This document shows, in pieces, positions 34,501-46,440 of a stretch of 64,000 bases of DNA (the first letter of the stretch is position 1; each line of letters starts with the position of its first letter). Both the position numbers and the translations under genes were made by a program. The DNA comes from Voacanga thouarsii (lineage: Eukaryota > Streptophyta > Magnoliopsida > Gentianales > Apocynaceae): positions 3,100,001 through 3,164,000 of the forward strand of contig JANUWF010002061.1 of the NCBI GenBank assembly GCA_026120185.1. Reading direction: 5' to 3'. The notes under the pieces were generated by a model. The model did not search any database. It was not told the DNA's origin and worked only from the letters and a program-made list of their open reading frames with translations.

Positions 34501-35087
34501 CTTCGCTTCTGTTATGTGCTCTGTGTTTTCCGCTTTCTATGCCTTCAATATGATGAGCAAAGAATATGTGAATTAAATGACCATTTTCATCTTACTTGAC
34601 ATCAAACGTAAATCTAGCCTCACCAAAATCTTCAAATAAAACTTGAATTACAAACTGTCCATCGAGGCATTCTTTGGCAATTTTTTGTTTCATGTTATAT
34701 ATATTTCTTGTCACCAGTTGAAGGCCTGGATTCTTTTGACGAAGAGATGAAAGAATTTGTCGAGGTGCAACGCCAGATTTGTCATTTCATCAATACTTGT
34801 AATATCTTCTTTTGATAAAACACGAGTTGTAGGGTATCCAGACAAATCTCCAGGTGCTTCATGATTATGCATGTTGTTTTGAATTTCAATTTTCCAAAAT
34901 CCATCTTCTTATCTCTTGCCTTGAATTTTGAATGGACAATTGATAAGACGAGTGCTTGTATTCCTCTGTCGTTGTTCAATAGGAACCTTAAGTGATAGGA
35001 ATCATCCAAGGGGGAAGAAGGACAAAGAAACAACACATATCTCAATGGGTGAAATTCCTTTTCAAGAGACTTCAATGTGCATTTCAA
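31572..35087 (-). pseudogene. FAR1-like/Mutator (MULE) transposase pseudogene, split by a solo LTR
   Basis: On the minus strand the order is as follows. A FAR1-type DNA-binding segment (about 35000-34770) has TRLINCPFKIQGKR, a stop, then DGFWKIEIQNNMHNHEAPG. A linker follows. The MULE catalytic domain has MDCTYKTNRYKM (first Asp) at about 32680-32720, a frameshifted TDKK (second Asp) near an A-run at about 32510, and KVEGTHSKLKKYL (Glu) at about 32150-32190. Next is a SWIM-like segment (FVATMGLPCANMIYGW, 31851-31900) in which the final His is Asn. The tail GKGRPSIGNKKKG ends at 31572. The reading continues across 32752-34547 once the solo LTR is ignored. Several stops and frameshifts make it inactive. 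No terminal inverted repeats were identified, so it could be a MULE transposase or a domesticated FAR1/FRS gene relic. Confidence 0.85.
32752..34547 (+). mobile_element. Solo LTR (1796 bp) with target duplication ATATG
   Basis: It begins TGTTGGG and ends CCTTCA. ATATG stands on both sides (32747-32751 and 34548-34552). Removing it restores the reading of the FAR1/MULE transposase on the minus strand. No second LTR or internal coding region is present, so it is a product of LTR-LTR recombination. The family is unknown; orientation is taken from the TG...CA ends and is arbitrary. A second, inverted fragment of the family opens the window. Confidence 0.85.
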
Positions 35088-36871
35088 GATTCCAAATCAA
35101 AGATGAAGAAGGTTGTTAAGCAATGGGGGATTAAAGAAGGGTCAAGAATATCAAAACTTAGACAACAATTGGTATGAAGGGCCAATGGAGCACAAGAGGA
35201 TGCTAAAAAGATAAGAAAAACAAGGTGTGAGGAAAACATAACACACTTGGCGCTGGGTATACTTGTACACCTAGAGCCAGGTCCACACTGGAATAAAATT
35301 GTTTCGTTTTTAGAACACATTTGCAGCCGGGTCCACTAGTACACCTGGTGCCAAGTTACTTCGAGTAATGCCCTAGTTTGCTGATTTTTCTTATTTTGTT
35401 TCAAATTTAATTTTTATGACTTTTGACTTGTAATAGGTATATTTCAAACTTACTTAAGAGATGAATGGCTGAGATTATATCTCCCATTTGCTAGGTTTAG
35501 TTTATTATCTTTATATATGCCTCATTATTCTTGTAATAGATAGACTTTTGAGACTTAAAATATTTTTGGTAGAGAAATCAAATTCTCTCTAGAAGAGAGT
35601 GTGTAAGAGATGATTCCCATTTTAAGACTAAATCAAATGGTTTAGTCCCACCTTTGATTCAATGTCTCGAAACTTCAAAGGAATAATCTAAATCTTTTTC
35701 TCTATTCTTGGGTGCTAGTATTTCTCTAGTGTTCTTGATAGATTGAGTTTTTTGGTGCCTTCAAATCCCATCGTTTTGTTCTAATCTCTTGATAGATTAG
35801 GGTATTTAGGTGTTTTGAAGTAGGCTAAATTCACCAAATCTCATTGGGTTAATTGCATTTGCATTTAGTTTATTTGTTTGTGTGAATTTGGTACAGAGTT
35901 GGGTGACCAACTCTAAGGTTCTTGTTCTTCAAATCAAGAGGCTTCCGTGTACCGTATCATTAAGCTTGTCATGATATTAGCCTCCTCAATCACAACCAAT
36001 TATAACATTCTTGTCTTTTCTTGAACTTTTGATTGATAAAATATAACCTTGATCCGCATAAAAATTCTTTAAGTAGTTGAAGATCATTCGTATGATTAAC
36101 TAATCCTTATTGATCATTCATATCTACAATAAAAAAAATTTTCAAAATAATATTTACAATTTAGTTTATTCTTATTGACTAAATAAATGTATTAATGGTG
36201 GCACAACAAGCAATTGTAACACGAAAATAATACTAAATCTACACTGCCACAATAATCTGGAAACATAATCAACCACAACTAGGTATTTAGGGTAAAAGAG
36301 ATTTTCTCTACAATCCAAGAGTCTCAAAAGGTTATATCAATAGTCTCAAGAGATATCTTCACACTTAAAAACTTCAATTTTTTTTTTTTTTAGCTTTCTT
36401 ATAAGGGTCTAAGGAAAAGTAAGAAATATATAACAAACTATCAAGGAAAATTAGCCTAATATCATTTTTTATATCTAAAATTTATATGTATCAGAATACA
36501 CATGCAACATATTATTTATTATAGCAACCATTATAATAGTTATTTTGTCTTCAATGAGTTTTCTTTCTCATAAACTTTGTTCTCATTTTTTTTTTTTATG
36601 TAGTTGTAACTAGATTGATAGTTGATACATCGGAAAAAAAAAATAATAGTTGACAACAAAATTAGATGCAGTAAGTAACTTAATATATTAAAACTAAAAC
36701 AAAAAATAGAGTTTAGAGGTAAAAGTAAACTTCACCTTGATATGGAGTGAATATATAATTTTTTTGTGTAGAGTAAAAGATTAACCAAGTAGCCACTTGA
36801 CGGATTACATTAGCTACTCTGGATGGATGAAAATTTTGGAAGATGAAAAAAGTGGGGACAAAAAAATCTTA
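35088..36871. other. Intergenic stretch with two palindromes and an LTR-like block
   Basis: Two related palindromes lie at 35247-35279 and 35322-35355 (arms of the type GGCGCTGGGT...ACCTAGAGCC). 35430-35965 looks like LTR or leader sequence of an unidentified element but has no proven ends. No gene is seen. Confidence 0.4.
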
Positions 36872-36879
36872 TAAGAGAG

Positions 36880-37616
36880 TAGGGTTGCTCACGATTCGGG
36901 TCGAATTGGGAATTTTAGTATCTCAGTACCATCCCGAATGTTCAGTTCGTCCAAATCTTTGGTACCGGTCCCGAACCGCAACTCTAAAATATCCGTTTCG
37001 ATTTGTCTCGAAATTTCGCAGGTCTTGATCGGGGCGAATATTTGGATTTCGGTTCGGGTCTCAGTTCTAACGGGATAAAACCAGTACCAAATTGAAATTT
37101 TAGGACAAATCGGGATGGAGATTTGAATAAAAACACAAATACAACAAGCTAAATGTTAAATCGCTTTTCTTTAATAAAACTATTTCAATATAAATGTCAT
37201 TCTAAATATATATACAATAATTAAAAATTATAAGAATAATGTATTTTATGAACAAAATTATCTAAAATACTCTTAGTTAAAATATTTAGAAAATTAGAAA
37301 ATGTAATGTATAGAATATTAGGAAAAAGAAGAATAAATAAGGTAAGAGAAATTTTATATCGATGGAGGAAATAAAGATGTGGCGGAAAACAAGGTAGAGT
37401 AGGTAAAAAAAATATTGTAATGTTTAGAATATCAAGAAAAAATACAAAGTTCAAAGTGACTTACCATCTCAATCATCATATTAATTGTCATCTAGTATAT
37501 CATTTGTTAGTGCGTTAAAATGACAAATTTATTAATATATGTTTATTATTACCCACATAAGAATCTATTATTGTAAAAATATAGTGAAGTTACCTAAGTG
37601 ATGTATACACACACAC

Positions 37617-37647
<31 letters not shown>

Positions 37648-38366
37648 TGTATGTATGTATGTATGTATGTATGTATGTATGTATGTATGTATGTATGTAT
37701 GTATGTATGTATGTATGTATGTATGTTGGATTATATATATTAGAAAATACTAAGATGACGAATTTGATTTTGTTTAATAAAATAGTAATTTAAAGATTAA
37801 TTTTTTATATACATATAGTATAAAAATATTTTATAAATATTATTTTGTATAATTCATTTTTTCTTATACAGTTATACTTATAATTTTAAATTATAATCAT
37901 TTATTATATTTTAAATTAAAAAAATATATAATATAATAATCTACAAATACATATTAAAACTTTAAACATAGTTAGATAAAAAAAAAAGAAATATCATTAA
38001 AATAGATTTAGGATACTTTAAAAAAAATAAATATAAGATAATCAATTTTAATAATATTAGTCATAAAGCTTAGAATTTTTATCATTAAGGAAAATTTTGA
38101 ATTGATTCTATTATTTCTAATATTTTTCTTATTAGGAAAAAAATTAGAATATCTTATATTTCCTTTTAAATATAATATATATGTATGTGTGTGTGTCTAC
38201 ATGACTATATATATAAATGGTTTTCGGTACGGATATTACATAAAAAATTTCGAGACGGTTCAGTTCGAAAAAAATCAAAAGTCAATAAATTTTTTTCAGT
38301 TCTGGTTATTTTCGATCCGATTATTCACATTGGTTTGATTATTCTCCAATTCTGTGAGCAATCTTA
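36880..38366. mobile_element. Non-autonomous hAT-type transposon
   Basis: The left end TAGGGTTGCTCAC and the right end GTGAGCAATCTTA are inverted repeats with two or three differences. An 8-bp direct duplication TAAGAGAG flanks it (36872-36879 and 38367-38374), the length typical of hAT. The interior has GC-skewed subterminal sequence with repeated TTCGGGT/CCCGAA words near the left end, and AT-rich filler holding a (GTAT)n tract. No transposase is encoded. Confidence 0.8.
37617..37726. repeat. (GTAT)n microsatellite inside the hAT element
   Basis: About 27 perfect GTAT units. Confidence 0.97.
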
Positions 38367-38374
38367 TAAGAGAG

Positions 38375-38816
38375 AATGAGATATAAGAGATAGGAGAAAG
38401 ACATTAGAGAGAAAATTAGTGGAGAGTAAGGAGATTTTGGGTAAAGAGAGAAGAGATGAGAGAAGATGATAGGGAAGGAGGAGAGAGGAGAGAGGAGAGA
38501 GAGAGGAGTTGGGCGAGGAGTGAGGAGGGAGAGAAAGAAGAGAGACAGAGAGAAAAAAAAAAGAGAGAAGAAAGGGAGAGAAGAGGAGTTAACGTGAGAG
38601 GAGAGAGGAGAGAGAAAGAGAAGACAGAGTGAAGAGAAAGGAGGGAAGAGAAGAAAGAGGAGAGAGAAGAAAGGAGAAAGACTGAAAGAGAGGAGAGATG
38701 AGAGAGAAGATTTCTAATTATGTAGGAGTAGGAGTAGGAGTAGAAAGAAAGAAGAGAAAGGATAAAGGAAAGATGAGTGAATTATGAAAGAAAGAGATAT
38801 GTAAAGAATACAAATT
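38375..38816 (+). repeat. Purine-rich dispersed repeat (left part)
   Basis: A GA-rich tract (about 38391-38730) is followed by (GGAGTA)n and GTGAATTATG. It is the plus-strand partner of 5560-5985. The copia element starts immediately after it, and the remainder continues at 44399. Confidence 0.7.
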
Positions 38817-39168
38817 TATTATGAATTATTGGAATCTTTATTAATTAGTGGAGGCTCCTCTAATTATGGATTTATGTGAATTATTAGAAGATTTTTATGG
38901 ATGTCCACCATTTAGTGGAGACACCACTAATTAAGATTAGTGGAAGATGATGTATGCTATGATGTAATCCACTAATTAGAGCTCTATAAATTGAGCTATT
39001 CTCTAAACTTGTAATACACCATTATTTTGTGAAAGAAAGATTAGTGAAAGAAAGATTAGAGAAAATTGTGAGAGAAAAGAAAGAGAGAAATTCTTGTGCA
39101 AAATAGTTAGAGTTTTATTAGTGTGTAGTGTGAAGATTTTATTCTAACACTACCCTAATTTTATAACA
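38817..39168 (+). repeat. 5' LTR of the copia element
   Basis: Matches 44042-44393 except for about five substitutions. It ends just before a primer-site-like GTTATCAGCACGAG. Confidence 0.9.
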
Positions 39169-39169
39169 C

Positions 39170-39183
39170 GTTATCAGCACGAG
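39170..39183 (+). promoter_or_regulatory. Copia primer-binding-site candidate
   Basis: GTTATCAGCACGAG begins one base after the 5' LTR, where copia elements place their primer site. I recall this motif after the LTRs of other plant copia elements. Confidence 0.55.
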
Positions 39184-39267
39184 TCTCTACCGGTACAAAA
39201 GCCGGAAGACTAAGCATGAGTTTCGCCGTTACCAAAGCCGGAAGACAGTACGCATTTATTGATCTCT

Positions 39268-40124
39268 ATGGCTAACATCGCGAAACTCGAATTTGTAGCC
39301 CTTGATATTTACGGAAAAAATTATATGTCATGGGTTCTCGATGCGAAATGCATCTAAATGTTGAAGGCCTTAGTGAAACTATTTAAACAAATAATAGTGC
39401 ATCTCGCACAACACAAGGCTAAAGCTTTGATTTTTATTCGTCGTCATCTCGATGAAAATTTGAAAATGGAATATCTTACCGAAAAAGATCCATATGGCCT
39501 ATGGGTAAATTTAAAAGAAAGATTTGACCACTCGAAGATGGTCGTACTACCTACTTGCACGGTATGAATGGTTGCACTTGAGGTTGCAAGATTTTAAAAC
39601 CGTGAATGAATATAGCTCCGTAATGTATAAAATTACATCTCAATTAAAATTATGCGGAGAAAAAGTGATCGATGAAGATATGTTGGAGAAGACATTCTCC
39701 ACCTTTCATGCCTCGAATATTGTCCTGCGACAACAATATCGAGAAAAGAGGTATACAAAATTTACTGATTTAATTATCGCCCTCCTCATTGCGAGAAAAA
39801 ATAATGAGTTATTATTGAGAAATCATGAAGCCGGACCAAGCGGCTCTACGACACTCCCGAAGTGAATGCTGTTGGCTCCAGTAGAAGCCATCGTTATAGT
39901 TGTGGTCGTGGCCGTGGCCGTGACCGTGGTCGTGGTTATGGTCGTAGACACGCTCGATATTTTCCTTATCACAATTATAATCAAACTGTGAGAAATACAG
40001 GCCACCTGAAGTGGAACAGAAAAGATCAAAAGGGAAAAGAAAAAGAAATTGAAGAAAAGTATGAGGATATATGTTATAGATGTGGCATGAAAGGTCATTG
40101 GTCACGAAAGCGTCAGTACGGCTA
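39268..40124 (+). pseudogene. Copia gag (broken)
   Basis: Starts MANIAKLEFVALDIYGKNYM at 39268. Frameshifts near 39345-39400 and 39540, and a stop near 39863, divide it into several frames. The zinc knuckle CYRCGMKGHWSRK (about 40072) has Arg where the last Cys belongs (C-x2-C-x4-H-x4-R), then a stop at 40123. An Arg/Gly-rich stretch precedes the knuckle. Gag would form the particle and bind RNA; this copy cannot. Confidence 0.8.
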
Positions 40125-40429
40125 AGCATTTAGTTGAATTGTATCAAGCTTCATTGAAAAATAAAAATGTGGAAGCAAATTTTTCTCAACATCCAATAAA
40201 TAATGCTGAGAATGACGATAGTGATCCTGAAGATCTTAATATCAATATTACCCATATGGATGTATCGAATTTTTTTGAACACCCAGACGGTAGGATAGAC
40301 CATTTAATTGGTGATGGCAGTGTCCAAAAGAACTAAAGCCTCACCTCGATATTTTTGTATTTTCATTTTCATTCTATTCTAATAATATTTACGTTTACAT
40401 ATATATATTTGTGTTCGGATGGTCTGTTA

Positions 40430-43400
40430 TTAATGATGATGTATGCATTATTGATAGTGGAACTACACACACCATACTAAAAAATGAGAAATATTTTTCG
40501 ATCTCAAAATGGGAGAAATAAATATTTATACGATAAACGGTAGTGCAAATGTAATTGAGGGCTCCGGAAGAGCTAGTATATTGTTGCCTAAAGGAACAAC
40601 AATTATTATTGATAAGGCACTATTTTCCTCAAAATCCAGAAGAAATTTATTGAGTTTTAAAGATATCCGCAGAAATGGGTATCATGTTGAAACAAATGAG
40701 GAAAATGGGATTGAGCATCTTTTTATTACTCAAATGCATTTGGGTAAGAAATCGGTATTAGAAAAGCTGCAGTCTTTTTCTACTTGGTCTATATTTTTTA
40801 AAAATACGTACAATTGAAATTCATCATCTAGTAAACCGAAGTTTATCGATCCTATTACTTTTAGCATTTGGCATGACCGGTTGGGTCATCCGGGATCTAC
40901 CATGATGAGAAGAATCATTGAGAATACACATGGTCATCCTTTAAAAAATAAAAGGATATTAACATCAGAAAAATTCGCATGTACTGCATGTTCCCTAGGA
41001 AAATTAATTGTTAAACTATCACCGGTAAAAGTAGGAGCTGAAAGTCCAACATTTCTCGAACAGATTCACGGAGATATTTGTGGACCTATTGATCCACCAT
41101 GTGGACCGTTCAAATATTTTATGGTCTTAATTGATGCATCATCCCGATGGTCACATGTATGTTTATTATCTACTCGCAACCTAGCGTTTGCGAGATTACT
41201 TGCTCAAATAATTAAATTACGAGCACAATTTCCGGACCATCACATTAAAAATATCCGTTTGGATAATCGTTGGTGAATTTTCATCACATGCTTTTGATGC
41301 ATATTGCATGTCAATTGGGATTAATGTTGAACATCCTGTAACTCATGTTCACACACGAGAATGGTCTTCTTTGAATCTTTGATTAAACGATTACAATTAA
41401 TTGCTAGACCATTATTAATGAAAACAAATCTCCCAACATCTGCTGGGGACATGCTATTCTACATGCTTGCAACACTTGTACGTATAAGACCAGACTAGTT
41501 ATCATAAATTCTCTCCTTTGCAATTGGCTTTTGGGTCGGAACCAAATATTGCTCATTTAAGATTTTTTGGGTGTCTTGTATATATTCCAATTGCACCAAA
41601 CCAACGTACAAAGATGGGTCCTCAAAGAAGAAAGGGGATATACGTTGGATATGATTCTCCCTCTATTATCGAGTATGTTGAACCCCCGACGGAGATGTAT
41701 TCACGAGCAAGATTTGCTGATTGTCATTTTGATGAATCATTATTCCCTAAATTAGGGGAGAACCAAAATAGCATAAAAAGGATCTTGCTTGGACAACATC
41801 ATTAAATTATCTTGATCCGCGCACAAGCGCATGTGAACTGGAAGTTCAAAAGATAATTCATTTGCAAAGCATTGCAAATCAAATGCCAGACGCTTTTGTT
41901 GACTCCGGAAGAGTTACAAAATCGCATATTCCAGCTATAAATGCTCCTATTCGAATTGAAGTTCCAGTGAGAACAAAATATTATACCTATAGTCTGTGAG
42001 TCAAAAACACGCCGAAGCGTGGCCGACCTCTTGGTTCTAAAGATAAAAATCCTCGAAAGAAAAGAGGATTAAATGATCCGGAAGATCATATTGAAGAAGA
42101 GAATGATAAAGACCAAGAGAGAACCGATGACAAAGAACCGAAGTTGATGAAAGTAACACTGAAATTTCTATCAATTATACCACTTAGGTAGAAGTTGGAA
42201 TCGGATAGAAAGCTGTTATTGATAATATATTTGCATACAATATATCTCTTGATGTTACACAGGATAATGATGATCCTGAACCAATATCGATTGATGAATG
42301 TCGGCATAGAAAAGATTGGCTGCAATGGAAAGATGCGATTCAATCGGAGTTAAATGCAACGGCAAAACGTGAAGTCTTCGGACTGCAGATCCGAACACCG
42401 GAAGGTATAAAACCTGTTGGCTACAAATGGATATTTGTGCGAAAGCGCAATGAAAAGAGTGAAATCGTTCGATATAAAGCGCGATTAGTAGCCCAAGGTT
42501 TTTCACAAAGACCAGGTATTGATTATGATGAAACTTATTCTCCTGTTGTTGATGCTATTACACTCAGATATCTTATCGGTTTGGCGAGTACATGAAAAGA
42601 TAGATATGCGCCTATTAGATGTTGTCACTTGCTTACTTGTATGGAAATTTAGAAAATGATGTTTACATGAAAATCCCGAAGGATTTCATATGCCTGAAAC
42701 ATATAAACATTATCCTCGTGAAAATTACTCCATCAAGTTGCGAGAAATCATTATATGGCTCTGAAGCAATCGGGCGCATGTGGTTTACACGTCTTAGTGA
42801 ATATTTATTGAAAGCGGGATTTAAAAATGACCAGGTATGTCCATGCGTTTTTATTAAGAAATCTGGTTCTAAATTTGTGATATTAGCTATATATGTTGAT
42901 GATATTAATCTTATTGGAACTCTCGAAGAGCTCCAAGAAACAATTGATTATTTAAAAGAGAATTCGAAATCAAGGATTTTGGTAAAACCAAATTTTGCCT
43001 TGGTTTACAAATTGAACATTTGGAGAGTGGAACATTTATTCATCAATCAACATATACGACAAAAGTGCTAAAAGATTTTACATGGACAAAGCACATCCAT
43101 TGAGTATTCCAATGATCGTCCGATCATTAAATGTGGATAAAGATCCTTTCAGACCTCAAGAAAATGATGAAGAACTCCTTGGTCTCGAAGTACCATATCT
43201 CGGTGCAATTGGTGCATTGATGTATCTTGCTAATAACACACGGCTCTGATATTGCTTTCATTGTCAATTTATTAGCAAGATTTAGTTCTTCACCAACACG
43301 ACGACATTGGAATGGAATTAAACAAGTCCTTCGATATCTCCAAGGTACAATTGATCTCGGATTATTTTATTCAAATAAAACCGAGTCCAACATTGATAGG

Positions 43401-43848
43401 TTATGCGAGATCTTTGGTTATTTATCCGATCCACATAAAGCACGTTCTCAAACGGGCTATATATTTACATGTGGAAATACTTGCTATATCATGGCGTTCT
43501 ACGAAACAATCTATAGAAGCTACTTCTTCAAATCATGCTGAAATTATAGCCATTCATGAAGCAAGTCGAGAATGTATATGGCTAAGATCCATGATTCATT
43601 ATATCCGAGAAAGTTGTGGATTATCATCAATTAAAGGTATTCCAACTCCTCTTTATGAAGACAATGCAGCTTGCATAGCTCAATTACGAGGAGGATATAT
43701 TAAAGGAGATCGGACAAAACATATTTCACCAAAATTCTTCTTTACTCATGAACTCCGGAAGAAAGGTGAAATTGATGTGCTACAAATTCGGTCATGTGAT
43801 AACCTCGCGAGATATTTTCACGAAGACTTTACCGATCGCAACATTTGA
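40430..43848 (+). pseudogene. Copia pol: protease, integrase, RT, RNase H (broken)
   Basis: The protease active site DSGTTHT is near 40455. The GAG-pre-integrase His-His/Cys-Cys site is at about 40870-41000 (WHDRLGHPG ... CTACSLGK). The integrase core starts GDICGP (about 41072) but is broken by frameshifts from 41273 to 41520. RT starts with WKDAIQSELNA (about 42320), continues GYKWIFVRK, and has YVDDINLIG at about 42893. RNase H at 43520-43846 has SNHAEIIAIHEASRE and DRTKHISPK. At least eight breaks are visible. Confidence 0.85.
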
Positions 43849-44032
43849 AAAGTTGAGATATAAAATCGGTATGCGTCGGTTTAAAGATTTAAAGGAATCA
43901 TCTCATCGGGGGAGTAATAAATGGACATATAGAATAGTGTACTCTTTTTCCTTCACTAGATTTTTTTCCCACTGGGTTTTTATCTAGTAAGGTTTTAACG
44001 AGGCATATTCTTTATGTAATGGATGGACATTC

Positions 44033-44041
44033 AAGGGGGAG
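44033..44041 (+). promoter_or_regulatory. Copia polypurine tract
   Basis: AAGGGGGAG abuts the 3' LTR, as expected for plus-strand priming. Confidence 0.8.
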
Positions 44042-44393
44042 TATTATGAATTATTGGAATCTTTATTAATTAGTGGAGGCTCCACTAATTATGGATTTAT
44101 ATGAATTATTAGAAGATTTTTATGGATGTCCACCATTTAGTGGAGACACCACTAATTAAGATTAGTGGAAGATGATGTATGCCATGATGTAATCCACTAA
44201 TTAGAGCTCTATAAATTGAGCTATTCTCTAAACTTGTAATACACCATTATTTTATGAAAGAAAGATTAGTGAAAGAAAGATTAGAGAAAATTGTGAAAGA
44301 AAAGAAAGAGAGAAATTCTTGTGCAAAATAGTTAGAGTTTTATTAGTGTGTAGTGTGAAGATTTTATTCTAACACTACCCTAATTTTATAACA
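44042..44393 (+). repeat. 3' LTR of the copia element
   Basis: Same length as the 5' LTR and followed by the AAATT duplication. Confidence 0.9.
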
Positions 44394-44398
44394 AAATT

Positions 44399-44500
44399 AA
44401 TATTTTAATTGACTAAAGAAGGATACATATTTCATTTAAGTAAAATATACTTTGATAAGAGAAAAATTACTTTGGTAATATTGCCAGCCTCACGGTACAC
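44399..44500 (+). repeat. Purine-rich dispersed repeat (right part)
   Basis: Continues the repeat broken by the copia insertion; it matches the reverse of about 5585-5660. Confidence 0.65.
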
Positions 44501-44591
44501 ATAACAAGATACGTTTGATGTATATGTAGACTAAGTGGACACCATCTCAGAGCCAAACAGGCGCATGATAAGGTTGTTCACATTCACGGGA

Positions 44592-45246
44592 GGGGTGTTC
44601 TTTCGGTTTTCTGTTCAATTTTTAGTTTTGAAATTCGATTTTTTTTATTTTTATTTTTTTCAAAACCTAACTGAATTGAAATTTAAAAAAAAAAAATTGA
44701 TAGAACCGTTCCGAAACAGTTTGGTTTTAAACCAAATTTGAATGTCTTTTTTAGATCTATTAACCTAATACAATATAAATTTAAACTCAAACAAGTAAAG
44801 TTTAATATAAATTACAATTCAAATCTAATATAAAATATAATATAAATTAAAGTCTAAATATTTTAAAAATTTAGGCTAAATATTTTAATAGAAAGTTATG
44901 ATCACGGATACAAATTGTAAAGATGAAGATTTTAAACTCAATTATTAATGGTTTTATTTTGGACAAAACCAAACCAAATTGAATCGAAACAATTGAAATC
45001 GAGCATAAATTTTTTAAAAAATCATAATTTATAAAAATTAATAAATAATTAATGAATAATATTTTAATATTAATTATATATTTTAAATTTAAAAATATAA
45101 TATAATTTTTTATTTTAAAAAATAAGAATTAAACCGATTTTTTTTATAAATTCTAAAATTAATTTAAATCGAATAGAATTTTATTAAAATTAAATAAAAA
45201 ATCAGAATTAAAATAATTTAATTTAAATCAAATAATAAATACTCCA
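44592..45246. repeat. AT-rich hAT-like relic (weak)
   Basis: The left edge GGAGGGGTGTTC with following CGGTTTT words resembles non-autonomous hAT ends. The right edge (ACTCC at about 45246) is a poor inverted match. No target duplication is visible. Confidence 0.3.
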
Positions 45247-46440
45247 AACTAGCAAGTGAGTGAGTTCGAATAGTGTCAGACCAGAACTTCTGGCCTAGAG
45301 ACCGACTTGGACTAACCTGCCCTCCTTTAGGATAGTGTGCGGGCCGATCTTCAAACACGATCCGATCCGAAATCGTACGGGCCGTCTCATGTATCGATGC
45401 TAGTCCAAACTCACCGTAACTCATCGTGCGCACAGCGTCCAAGTCAACCAATAAGTAAATTGCGTAGCGCAGAAGAAAGGAATCAGCTAAAGCGTAGTAC
45501 GCATCGCGGCTCATTATAGCATCGTGCGCACCACTCATGCACTCTTCCCCGCTGTCCCTGTCGCTTCCGTTCCTATTGTCTTGCTCTTTGCTACTCTCTC
45601 CAAAATCCCAAAACCACCCATCGTCTTTCTTCATTTTTTCTGTCTTATCTCGACGCCGGTGAAGAACCTTTATGTGGAGTCTGTGTGCATTGCCTTTACC
45701 TTTCCGGGTCTGCTAAGTAGACTGCAGCTGTAAAGTAAGCGCATTATCTGAACTAAGAAGAGACTCTTTTTTCATGTGCTTTACGGGCTATTCGAAGATC
45801 GTAACCCCACCAACATTTTGAAACTACACGTTTCTTTTGAAAACGAGCTTTGTTGCTTTACTTTTGACTTCGTGTCAACGTCAGGACTTGCTTTAGGAAC
45901 TGTTAGTTTACTGAAGGGTTCTTGCAAATTGAGATGATTTTTTTTTTTCCTTTTCTGCGCTACAAAAATTTGGGAGGTGCCCTTACCTTTTCTTTTCTTG
46001 GTACTACGATTTTGTACTGTTGTCTTAATTTGCTTCAGAATCAGGATTGTCCGAAGCCATAAATTGAATAGCATTTTACTGAAACTTATCTGCATCACTT
46101 GTTCTATTCACGAGCATCATCTCAGAGAATCGGAGTCTATACCTATGGACAAATGCATACACACATGAGTGTGAGTGTGTCTTTCTGATTTTTCCTTTTT
46201 ACGTTCCCGCCTGTTTCTTTTAAAAGAACTTTTCTAATTTCCTAGCAACACTCTAGTGAATGAAAGGGATTTTTTTTTGAAGTATGAAGGACGGAGATAG
46301 GGATTTCCACTAGTCATTCTTTGTGTTTCTGTTATTCGAAGTGGGTTTGATTAATTTCCTTCATATAAAATCAAGGTTTCTTGCTAACTAAATACTGTGA
46401 AGTGGATGTTTTATTCTTTTATATTGTTCCTAATTGACAG
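45247..46440 (+). promoter_or_regulatory. Upstream region and probable 5' leader of the GMI1-like gene
   Basis: GC content rises here compared with the flanking repeats, as usual near a plant promoter. The GACAG directly before the ATG at 46441 is a good splice acceptor, which suggests a 5' UTR intron with a first non-coding exon somewhere in about 45500-45740. The open frame on the minus strand (45218-45634) has no recognisable domain and is probably spurious. No TATA box was assigned. Confidence 0.45.

Larger units (their letters stand above)
38817..44393 (+). mobile_element. Complete but inactive Ty1/copia retrotransposon
   Basis: Two 352-bp LTRs (38817-39168 and 44042-44393) differ at about five sites, roughly 1.4%. 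A 5-bp duplication AAATT flanks the element (38812-38816 and 44394-44398). The order gag, protease, integrase, RT, RNase H marks the copia superfamily. The LTRs end in TATAACA and start TATTATG, i.e. TA instead of the usual TG, in both copies. All coding parts have stops or frameshifts although the LTRs are nearly identical, so it was probably mobilised in trans or decayed quickly. Confidence 0.9.

Noticed and set aside
44592..45246. Second hAT-type miniature element
   Set aside because: Kept only as a weak repeat call: inverted ends match poorly and no 8-bp duplication was found.
45218..45634. 138-codon minus-strand frame upstream of the GMI1-like gene
   Set aside because: Antisense to the likely promoter and 5' leader, no recognisable domain, probably a by-product of higher GC content.
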